This document shows positions 55,287 through 64,000 of a stretch of 64,000 nt of DNA, in pieces. The translations under genes and the position numbers were made by a program. The notes beneath the pieces are model-generated. The model was not told where the DNA came from. It was given only the letters and a program-made list of their open reading frames with translations, and ran no database searches. Location of the stretch: assembly GCA_009801085.1 (NCBI GenBank), contig VNWV01000007.1, positions 2,170,001 through 2,234,000 on the forward strand, written 5' to 3'. Numbering within the stretch: the first letter of the stretch is position 1; every line of letters begins with the position of its first letter. This DNA comes from Lasiodiplodia sp. COLG20. Its lineage: Eukaryota; Ascomycota; Dothideomycetes; Botryosphaeriales; Botryosphaeriaceae.

Positions 55287-58200
55287 ACAAGAGATTCGGC
55301 CGACGTTCCCATTCCATCCGCGACTCCGGGGGCCCCCGCTGAACTCTTCGCCATTGCCCGGGTCCACTGCGACGGAGACGGACTACCGGAACAGACCCGC
55401 TGGTCGGGTCACGATACGAGAGGGACCAAAATCCCACGGATGGGAATCAGTCTGATTGGACAATTTCGAAATCACTTGCGCCCACCTCCGGACATGAGCG
55501 ACGGTGCGCCTCCTCCTCATCAATCTTCCGCTTGGACAAGTCCTACGGAACACACTGCGGTGCCGGCACTGCAACTACCATCAAAAATTACATCAAAATC
55601 CGTATACCCCTTGGCTTGCTGGCAGACCAAGACGGCAGAAAACCGGCGTTATTGGTAATGGATAATGTGTAAAGGGGATCACGGCATTCACGTCTGCGAC
55701 GATTCGCTTGCTAAAAGAACCTTTGCATTGGGAGGGCGTTTTCTCAACACTTTTTTCTTATCTTCTTTCCTATCTTTCTTTGCCTACTGTTCGAGATATC
55801 CCTCTGCGTCATTCGCTGCTTTTTCGGTTGCATCAGCGGGTCGTTCCTGGATCGTATTCTTTTTAGTGCGCCTGCTTCTGGCATGGACTTTCTTTTTTCG
55901 TTTTATTTTTACTTTTCCCGCTAGCTTTTAATGGCAAAATTAACTTTTGGTTGAAACTAAATGGCTGAGCTACTCAGGGGGATTTCGTCATTCCCCACTT
56001 GCACCCTTGCCAGGGAACATCCCGCTCGCGAGACGGGCTGTGGCTTGACCGTGATACGAGCCTGCCAGGCTTGAGCCTGACGATCTAAGGAATCGAGCTT
56101 AGCCACATGATGGATGGGATCGCCATCACCGTCTGTGCTAGCAGGCAGCACGTCATCGAAGACACGATAGGTACGACTCCAGTGTGCGGTCATCGGCAAC
56201 TCCGAATTTAGCGCGTTCGCACCCCGGTTCCTCCGACTTTCTTGTTTGAACGTCTACTCTCTACTCACATCGCCGATATCTGATTCTTTTCTTCAGCTTG
56301 TCGATCCTACGGTCTTCGTCGTTCTCACTCGAAGTTTGCGCCTTTACTGTAAACTGCAACTGGCCGACGACGTTCCCGGGAAAGACGAATTGGTCTTGCA
56401 GTACCTCACTGTTCATCATCGAGCGGCTATGAGAGAAGGGCGTAACGAAATGAATTGCACGCGGGACTCAACGAAAGTCACAACCCCTGGTACTGCCATT
56501 ACTCTTTTCGACAAGCGATGCCACCGGTCAGGTCAGAGGGTTCTATATTTGCTTTGATGTGCAACAGTCCTTCACTCCATGGACGTTCACATGAACCCAA
56601 CAGAGCTCTGACACGGCTCTGGGCGCCGAGTCATGGTCACTACAACAACCGCCTGACGCGACATGCATGCCTTGCATGCCTGGAATCATACGAGGTTGCC
56701 GCCGTGCGATTTCTTCCTCATCAAGCAATCGAGCATCACGAGCAATCGACGCAGCGTCTAGACCGGCACCTGATACAGGGAAGATCCGCAGACCAAGGAA
56801 AGCGCACGCACTTTGCGCACACGCTCTCACATCCAATTTCTCGATAACCGCCGCACACCGCCACAATTGCAGCCACAGGCCCAGACCATCTGGCTCGTGA
56901 ATTCCCCATATTCCGAGCATCCGCCTCGCTCGGACGCATGTCGTGCCCAGCAACTCTCCGTGCCGGCCACCGCTACTTGCAACGACCATCATGGTCACCA
57001 CCCAGCTCGGGCCACATGCCGGTGTCGGCGCCGCAGAAAGCCATCGGCAGCTCCGTAAGGCTGAGGATGGGATGACGGCTCCAGTTCGGCTCCACCACCA
57101 CCAGTGACATTACGTCGTTGCGACAGGGAATGCTTTTCACCGCCTACGGGTAGAGCGCGATTACTTTCCTGCGCTGTGGGGATGAAAGAGGCATGCGTAA
57201 GCCAGCCCTATGGGATCCACACCTCGGCCTTCTTAGTTTTTGCCCTGTCTAATCGGCCGACTCGGACTATCTGCCCCGACTACCACGCAGTTGAACTTCT
57301 GAAGAGCAGAAAGAGTTTCCAGAAGCGATGATCGATCCCGGGTAGCAGCTATTCTTGTATGCAAAAAAGAACAGGGTTTCTCCATGGTAACATCGACGTC
57401 CAAATGCTACATACAACGTCGCGCTCCCTCGTCCCTTGCATTTGTCCCAGGCACCAGGCCCATGTAGCAACAGCCACAGGGAACGTCCAAGCGCCGGCGG
57501 CTCTTCCCAAAAAAGGATCCACGAAATGAACACCAAGTGCACAGCCCGGCAGCACTGTGCAAACCCCTGCGTCATCGCCTAATTAACGACAAAAACAATT
57601 AACGTCGCTTAATGGGACTAAATGAACCTCTCTTCGGCAACGCACCACCATCGCGACCGCAGCATCCATCGCGCTCTGACCGAGGCCCGTGACCCAAAAT
57701 TCAAATCATGATGATCGCCACTTCGCGCCGCAGCAAGGATGGATAATTTACCATGATTTTGGTCTCTCTATTAGCTGCCACACCGCCACACATACGCAAC
57801 CGTGCGCCTTCCTTTGCACACAAACGACGTAAACGCTACCCACCCCAAAATAACCCCTTTCTCGCGTCCCTTCGGGTAGCCGTTATACGGGAACGATGGA
57901 ATGGGTCGAATGCTAGGACCAAATGGGATAGGTAGGATCTCTCTATACTGTTAAACATCCCTCTTCTTAACACGCCCAACCCCTGCATTGCTTGGCATAC
58001 ACACCTACCCGCCTGGGAAAGATCATCGTCATCAGAGCCACTCTTTTTACCTTCTTGTCGGCGGGGACCCACATCAAAGCCGCAACGAACTCTTCCCTTT
58101 TCTCTCCCTCTCACTTTTTCTTTTGCTGCTGGGATCTTGTGCTTCTATCTTCGGCTCTCCGACCCACACACTTTGACACAACCCACGTGCAACCGTGACC

Positions 58201-59077
58201 GCGACTCGGACTCGCTCCGAAAGGTCCGAGAGACGTTGGGTTTCTGCTGATCGTTCATCGTTAACACCATTGGGTGGCCTTGCATACGATCACCCTCTTG
58301 CACTGTCGCAAAGGACCGAGACATCGTGGTGTGCATGTGACAGAGGTGTGGGACGAGTCCACAAGGCAGATTCAGGAACGACCTAGGCTGGGGAAAATAG
58401 GAGCTTAAGGCAGGTCGCTTCGAGCAGGTCGAAGCCCGTCTTCTCCACCTCTCTCCCTTTTTTTAGAAACATCGAGACATTTCTCCGCGTGGGGCGCGTA
58501 GGAAAACTACTAGTCAAGGTTGATGACACAGGCACCGTTTGGGTCCTACCTTGTGTCTCTGCTTTCTCTTTCTTCTTTGTTCTCCACCCGCACGTCGTTC
58601 TTTGTCGTCCTAGCATTCCAATGAAACTTAGACCAGGCTGTGATGGTGGTAGCGTAGCGGGCCACGAAGAAGATCACAACTGGATCCAACGTCTGGATGT
58701 CCTTGTCCAAGTTAAGGCCACATTTATACCCGGACACCTGCGCCAACGACTCATGTACGAAGACTGTAGTGCGCTTTGAAGAGCAAAGAGGGTTCGGTTT
58801 GTCTGGGACGTGCCTAGGAGTCGCTCCCTAATATTCTATTTTCTAGCTAACAGGACTCGTTGCTCTTTTTCCAGAGCGCCTGACAGCGTGTCGCACCCAG
58901 CTATGTAACCCCAAAACACTCAATAATCCGCAAGGAGTCCAACTAGAGGTCGAGCTGAGCCGAGAAGTCGATCAGTGTGAAGAAATCTGAAAGGAAATGC
59001 CGTTTTGTACGGACGCGGAGACACTATCGCCAAAGTCATTGCGAAGTGACAGGCAAAAGAGGAGAATACCCATCCTC
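55287..59077. other. Intergenic, no supported gene
   Basis: These 3.8 kb lie between the convergent small Cys-rich gene (+) and the small nuclear gene (-). T-rich sequence at 55.74-55.93 kb looks like 3' flank. A minus-strand frame of 78 codons from an ATG at 56193 to 55957 has protein-like composition (HWSRTYRVFDDVLP) but no recognised family. It is only a weak candidate. Nothing else stood out. Confidence 0.5.
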
Positions 59078-59758
59078 TTAAACCTCCTCGGGCTCGGCCT
59101 GCTCGTCTTCGGCAGCAGCGTTCGCGGCGGCGTTGAAGAGCGCCAGCTCAGCGAGTCCGTCCGCGTCCTCTTCGTGCTCATCATCCTTCTCCTGCTTGAT
59201 GGCCTCCTTTCCCGCCTTCTTCTTCTTTTTCGGCTGCTGCTTCACGCCCCACTCTCCATCCGGGTCGCCGCCCTCCGAATCATCGCCGCTGGATGAGTCG
59301 GGGTCTGCGTGCTTGCGCTTGTTGCGGCTGCTGCTGGCGCCGATGAAGCTGCCTCCCTTCTTGCCGGATGCGGGGGTCTTGGGAGTACGAGCAGTGCTGC
59401 GCTTGACGGGAGTGCTGACGGGAGTAGTGGTACCAGTGCCGCCCTTCTTGCCGCCGGCTTCAGCCTTAAGCTTGGCAATACGGTGGGTGATCGCCTTGGC
59501 GGTCACCTCTGTAGGGTGAGGTTAGGGCAAAGCAGCGTTCGAGAATGGTAGGAGGGAGAGATGGAAAACGTGGAGGTGAGGCTGGGGAGATGCGGATGGA
59601 TCGAGGGTATGGATGCGTGTGAAGGCGGGGAGTTGCGACGAACCGATGTCGAAGGTAGCCATGTCGGTAGCCAGCTGCTGATAGTTGAGGGTAGACGTCA
59701 GCTGCTTCAGGCAGCAGACGAACAGCTTCGCGTCAACTTCGTGGTTCCACGAAACCAT
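59078..59758 (-). CDS. Small nuclear protein with a Myb-like N-terminus and charged tail
   Basis: There are two exons, 59758-59644 and 59508-59078, with a 135-nt intron (GTTCGT donor, CTACAG acceptor), for 181 residues. The N-terminal 55 residues (MVSWNHEVDAKLFVCCLKQL ... FDIEVTAKAITHRIAKLKAE) match the short Myb/SANT-like helical unit common in filamentous fungi: an opening W, a D-x-KL helix and a final HRI-x-KLK helix. A Thr/Pro/Lys-rich linker with TPKTPASGKKGG, a KRK patch and an acidic C-terminus follow. Joining the exons restores the helix that the unspliced frames break. The family has no assigned biochemical role; chromatin association is inference. Confidence 0.8.
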
Positions 59759-60518
59759 GGTCGCGGTGGGTAGCGGTGGGTAGCGGGGTTTCTGATCGGG
59801 TGAACGAGAGTAAGGTTAGTGAAGCTGCGCAAGTGAGGTGCGAATATCTCGACAGCGTCCGTCGCTGTGGCGTCGCGACTGTGGATTGGTCTTGTATTAC
59901 TCAAGAAAGGCTGGGAAGAGCTTACTGGTGATTGTGGAGTTCTTGCGATGCCGTCGAGATCGAGGTGGAGGGCGTTGTTGTGGTTGTAGAAGAAGAGGAG
60001 TGGGAAGGGAAGCGGAAGAATCACAGAAGATCTTAAGACCACGGCCTCCGGGCTTCGGGTATTAGCCCGGGCCGATGGGGCCTGGTTTTAGAAGGAGCGT
60101 TTTTTCCTCTCGAGCATAGGGCTAGTAATATATTAGTAGGGAACTAGCGTTGTTCCCCGGAGTTAAATATCTATGGACAACCATGACTACCCTACCTACA
60201 TACACTTTGTCCTCCTTACAAATAGGGCACAGCAACTTGAATTTCCCGATGGACACCCATCCCGAATACTCCAACGTACCTAAGGTTCAATAAGCCATGT
60301 CTCTACATTACTGCACGGCAAAGATAAGTTAATAGGTAATTATACTTCGAACCGTTGCGCCATTCCTGTGCTACCCGCTTTCTCGGTCGCTCTCGATCAC
60401 TTCTACGAATCCTTTTCTTCTTCGCCCTTCCCACTGCAGGGCTAGACTGGGCGATTCACGTTGAGATACTCCCGGTCTAAATGTCCCGTTCCCTACTCTC
60501 TGCCACCCCCGCACTTGT
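59759..60518. other. Leader of the small nuclear gene and 3' flank of the metallo-beta-lactamase gene
   Basis: Both neighbours are on the minus strand. The left half is GC-rich leader and the right half AT-rich flank. No gene was seen. Confidence 0.55.
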
Positions 60519-62405
60519 CTACACCAACACAGTTTCTCCGATCTTACACACCTCGACGTCCTCTCCCCACTTCAGCCCTTCCTTCTCGGCGCACTCCTTC
60601 CACAACCTCGGCGGCTCCCTTACGTCCTCATACTGCTCGCTCAAAGGCATCCGCACGGTCCCGTAATGCATCGCCACGCTCTTTTTGCTCCTCAAATCCT
60701 TATGCATACACACCGAATCTTCCGGCGCTGCATGCACTGGCGACAAGAAGATCCGAGGGGAATAGCATCCGATCGGCAGCAGCGAAAGATCAAACGGTCC
60801 ATACAGCTCCCCAATCTCTGCAAACGCCGGACAGCGCGGCAACTCTGCGATGGCCTCGGGGTCCTTGTCGACGCCAGGCGGGACGGAGCGGTACCCGGTG
60901 TCGCCAGCGAAGTACAATTTCTTGTTTTTGCGCAACAGAGGAGAAGAGCCGGCGGCGTCGCTCTCGTTCGCTTTCGTCGGCGAAGTTTGCACGTTGGCTT
61001 GCTGCTGCTTGTCGTCGTCATCATCATCGATTCCAATCTCCTCTACCACCCAAGAACACCACAACGACTTGCCCGCATCCCAAACACCTCTCCCGCTGAA
61101 ATGCTGGCTCGGCGTCGCGATCACCCTCGCCGCGCCCTTGACGCCCCTCACTGCGACTCTTACGCCCTCCCACCAATCCAGCTCAACAATCTCCTCTTCC
61201 CTCACGCCCATGCCCTGCAGATGCCTCCCGACGCCCAAGCCACACAAGAACAAGATGCCCCTACCGATCTTCATAGCGTGCTGGCGCTTGCGCTCGCGGT
61301 CGACCAAGAAGCGGATGGTGGGCGCGTCCAGATGGTCATAGTGATCGTGGCTAATGATGACGACATCAACGGGGTCAGGCAGGTCTGCGAGCGAACACGG
61401 CGGCGGCGTGAAGCGCTTCGGTCCAGCGAAGCGGACGGGCGACATGCGCGAGCTGAAGACGGGATCACACAGGATGCGAATGCCGCGCTCGACGTGCGGC
61501 GCCTTCTTCTTCTTCTTCGTCTTTTCCTTCTTCTCCGGCCGTTTCTTGTTCTTCTTCCCCCCGTCATCCTTCTCGTGGTCCGTCTTGTCGTCAGGGCCTC
61601 CGGCGGACGACGACATCGACGAGGAATCATCGCCGTCCGAATCGTCGTCCGAATCCGAATCCCCTCCGAGATCCAGCGTCGTCGTCGTCACCTTCCCGTC
61701 GCCCGCGTCGTCCGTCGTCAGCGTGATGGACGGCGTCGCGATGGGCGCCCTGCGCTTCACTCCCGTCTCGACCAGCCACGACGCATGCCCGATCCATGTC
61801 GCCTTCATCTTCGTCGCGTTCGAGTTGGCCCCCTCGCCATCCTTCCCAGCGGCAGCAGCAGCCTTCCCTTCGTCCGAAATTCCCATTTCCTTCTGCGCTG
61901 CCCCTCCCCCTCCCCCTCCCCCTCCCCAGTCACCACCCTGCCCTCCTTCGCCCGCCGCACCCCCCTTCGCAGAACCAGGAGGAAGAGGAGAAGGAGGAGG
62001 GCCATGCCCGCAGCACCCCCACCCCCAATCCGGACGCACAACCTGCACCAGCTCCTCCTTGGCCGACGGGATGGGCACGTAGCGGCGCTCGCGCGACAAG
62101 AATCGCGCGTGGATGGCCTGCGCGGGGCCCTTTGGCGCGGCCTCGACGAACGACGGCCACGGGTTCCTGAAGCCCGTGACGGTGGTGCCGTTGGCCGTCG
62201 TGACGTGGTGCGCCGGCGGCTCGCTCTGGTAGATGGACAGCGCCGACGAGGGGAAGCGCGCGGGGAGCCGGTGGAAGGTGACGAGCGGCTCGTTGACGGC
62301 TGCTGGCACGGCGGCCGAGGAGGAGGAGTAGGAGGATAAGGAGGTGGTGGATGCTGTTGCTTTGGCGAATGCGTCGTTTGTTGACGAGGATGATGTGGAA
62401 GGCAT
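60519..62405 (-). CDS. NAPE-PLD-like metallo-beta-lactamase hydrolase
   Basis: This is a single exon of 628 residues. The family hydrolyses N-acyl-phosphatidylethanolamines to N-acylethanolamines at membranes; yeast Fmp30 is a mitochondrial relative. The full zinc site is present: H353, H355, D357 and H358 in SHDHYDHLD, H435 in TPSQHFSGRG, D502 in YFAGDTGY and H580 in SVAMHYGT. Family segments NPWPSF (81-86), WIGHASWLVE (204-213) and DPVFSSRMSPVRFAGPKRF flank two lineage-specific inserts: a Gly-rich stretch at 131-198, and a charged one at 216-306 that splits the first beta hairpin, Asp-rich then Lys-rich. A third acidic insert lies at 459-486. The inserts are probably surface loops. Ser-rich residues 1-35 could be a targeting region. 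Confidence 0.9.
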   Translation of the reverse strand: MPSTSSSSTNDAFAKATASTTSLSSYSSSSAAVPAAVNEPLVTFHRLPARFPSSALSIYQSEPPAHHVTTANGTTVTGFRNPWPSFVEAAPKGPAQAIHARFLSRERRYVPIPSAKEELVQVVRPDWGWGCCGHGPPPSPLPPGSAKGGAAGEGGQGGDWGGGGGGGGAAQKEMGISDEGKAAAAAGKDGEGANSNATKMKATWIGHASWLVETGVKRRAPIATPSITLTTDDAGDGKVTTTTLDLGGDSDSDDDSDGDDSSSMSSSAGGPDDKTDHEKDDGGKKNKKRPEKKEKTKKKKKAPHVERGIRILCDPVFSSRMSPVRFAGPKRFTPPPCSLADLPDPVDVVIISHDHYDHLDAPTIRFLVDRERKRQHAMKIGRGILFLCGLGVGRHLQGMGVREEEIVELDWWEGVRVAVRGVKGAARVIATPSQHFSGRGVWDAGKSLWCSWVVEEIGIDDDDDDKQQQANVQTSPTKANESDAAGSSPLLRKNKKLYFAGDTGYRSVPPGVDKDPEAIAELPRCPAFAEIGELYGPFDLSLLPIGCYSPRIFLSPVHAAPEDSVCMHKDLRSKKSVAMHYGTVRMPLSEQYEDVREPPRLWKECAEKEGLKWGEDVEVCKIGETVLV

Positions 62406-63291
62406 GGTTTGGGGCTATTTTTTTTTTTTTTTGCGGGTTTCCCTTGATTTTCCCTTCCCTTTTGATACTGGTGTGTATTTTTTTTTCCTTTACGAGGTTG
62501 GGGATTATTACGATTATTATTACTTTTTCTTCTTTTCTCTCCTTGCTTCCGTATCTTTGGGTGCACGGAGGGAAACGAGGGACTGGGAACAAAGTTCATT
62601 CATCGTCATCATCACGCCGCGGTGTGGGGAAGTTTATATTCCTTACTTGGAAAAGCCGGCAGGGGCGTGTTTGTTGGCCCGACGGGGTTCCGGGGCGATT
62701 AGTCTGGCCGTCGCCAGCTGGAGAGCAGCACTTGCTGCGTGATGATGAAAGCGGGTGGAGTGCGTACTGTGGCGCAGCCTCAGTCGGATGGATTGTTGGT
62801 GGAAACGAATGCACGGAAACGAGGAATTGGGATGGAAGTTGGTTGGGTCGTGTGTTGTTTAAGTTTACTCTTGGCCTTAACGTTGCCTGGGGGGCCTGGG
62901 AGATGACGCTTGGGATCCTTCATGCGAGCCGATCATGGCGCCGCGTCGTCTTGGTTCCGGCACCAAAGCCGTAGCCCCTTCTGTTGCGACCCTGATGAAT
63001 GCGTCGACCCTTTCAGGGGGCAAGGGCCAGCTGCTGCCGCCGTCAAGCCCATCTGAAACGTCGTCTCCAACCTCTTCGGGCTGCGGAGGCAATTGCGGGG
63101 TACGCGTCTGTGTGCAATTTTTGTCGTATCTGGAACCGCACGTTAAAAACCATCGAGTATTGGAGTAACACGTTAAATTTTCTGCGAGTCTAAGCGGTCG
63201 CGCTCGAAAACAGCGCTGCAGGAATGACATCCTGCAGCAGCCCTGCCTCTCTCCTCATGCTATGTAAAAAAGCCCAGTTGTACTTCGCATT
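62406..63291. other. Leader of the metallo-beta-lactamase gene and 3' flank of PHO88
   Basis: T-rich tracts immediately upstream of the ATG at 62405 (62421-62433 and 62477-62487) lie in the presumed 5' UTR. The remainder is unremarkable and holds no supported gene. Confidence 0.55.
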
Positions 63292-64000
63292 TTACTCCTC
63301 CTTGGCACCGCCACGGCCGGCACGCTCGGCCTGTTCGATGCTCTTCTTGTCGGTCTTGATCTCGCCGGCGCCGGCCATGGCGGCCATGAGGCCGCCGTTG
63401 GCCTTGAAGGGGCGCTTGAGGTCGCCCGAAGCGGCCTGGCCGAGCAGGTGGATCTTGACCAGGTTGCCCTCGAAGGCGCCCTTGAGCGGGATGATGCTCT
63501 GGATGAGGAGCGGGTTGGTGTACTTGAAGTAGAAGTGCATGACAGCCATCATGCCCACACCCATCATCTGCGCCTTGTACAGCTGCTTGAGCTGGGCCGT
63601 GTCGTAGGCGTGCACCGTCGTCGTCACCGCCTTGGGCTCCTCGCCGCTGCCCGGAGGCGCCGGCTCCACGTACTTCAGGACCGTCATGTCTGTTGTTGCG
63701 CCGCATTCCGTGTCAGCCTGCCATTCCGTCTTGGGTTATTGGAGCCTGCGTACCCTTCTTCTTGTCGATTTGCGTTTTCACGTAGAAGTAGACGCTCGCG
63801 ATGATGATGTTGGACACGACGTATACGGCGCGCACGATGTTGAGCACGTTCGGGTCATCGAACGGGATGCGCTTCGACACCTGCATCATCACCCTGCAAG
63901 ATATATCACGTCAGAAAGGCGCACACGATAGGCGCGGACACACGGGGACGCGTACAAGATGATGGCGAGGTTGGTACTGTGCGCACACGCGCTCGTTAGC
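63292..64000 (-). CDS. PHO88: Pho88/Snd3 ER membrane protein, 5' end beyond the window
   Basis: Pho88 (Snd3) is an ER membrane protein of the SRP-independent targeting route, first found through phosphate uptake. Three exons are visible: 63976-63956 (21 nt), 63893-63754 and 63689-63292, separated by introns of 62 nt (GTACGC donor) and 64 nt (GTACGC donor). The next upstream intron ends at 63977 and continues past the window edge, with a GCTAAC branch site at about 64000. The visible protein runs TNLAIIL/VMMQVSKRIPFDDPN, a membrane helix VYVVSNIIIASVYFYVK, then DMTVLKYVEPAP, the helical VMHFYFKYTNPLLIQSI and DLKRPFKA, and ends KTDKKSIEQAERAGRGG, all matching the family. Only the first few residues are missing. 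Confidence 0.93.

Noticed and set aside
55957..56193. 78-codon minus-strand ORF with protein-like composition
   Set aside because: Too short and without any recognised pattern. Mentioned in the gap note but not called.

Overview
This is nuclear DNA of a filamentous ascomycete (Pezizomycotina). Genes are widely spaced and lie on both strands. The 19 complete coding introns I could place are short (49-135 nt), mostly with GTRNGY-like donors, CTAAC/CTGAC-type branch sites and CAG/TAG acceptors. Several genes belong to families typical of Pezizomycotina: a two-SANT Snt1, an RRM-R3H protein, a Cys-rich signal-anchored sensor and a Dfg5-like cell-wall protein. Gene content and style fit Dothideomycetes, but I cannot fix the class from sequence alone. 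I see no transposon, CRISPR array, rRNA or convincing tRNA.

Layout, left to right. A divergent Cdc123-like gene (+) is followed by a 1381-residue protein (-) in which a USP7-like MATH/USP/ubiquitin-like body is fused to MORN repeats and a C-terminal RING. Then come deoxyhypusine synthase (-), the giant SNT1 corepressor gene (+), a GPI-anchored GH76/Dfg5-like protein (-), the heat-shock factor HSF1 (+), an alpha/beta hydrolase (-) and a Mid2-like single-pass surface protein (+). LIN1 (-) and UFD1 (+) form a divergent pair about 400 bp apart. The right part carries an RRM-R3H RNA-binding protein (-), histone H2A.Z (-), a membrane-anchored acidic protein (+), a Myb-like acidic nuclear protein (-), a 54-residue Cys-rich small protein (+), a small nuclear protein (-), an NAPE-PLD-type metallo-beta-lactamase (-) and the 3' part of PHO88 (-), which runs off the right edge.

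This is mostly a housekeeping region (chromatin, translation-factor modification, splicing, ubiquitin handling, ER targeting) and not a biosynthetic cluster. The least ordinary content is two probable pseudoenzymes. The USP domain of the MORN-RING protein appears to have lost its catalytic Cys and His while gaining a RING. The GH76 protein has Trp-Arg where the family has its catalytic Asp-Asp. Other points are two genes whose first coding exon is only the ATG, a 21-nt microexon in PHO88, a stop-free 51-nt intron plus a NAGNAG acceptor in the RRM-R3H gene, and a metallo-beta-lactamase fold split by a long charged insert. Long GC-rich or pyrimidine-rich leaders lie upstream of SNT1, HSF1, the RRM-R3H gene and the surface protein, and they produce many spurious antisense ORFs.
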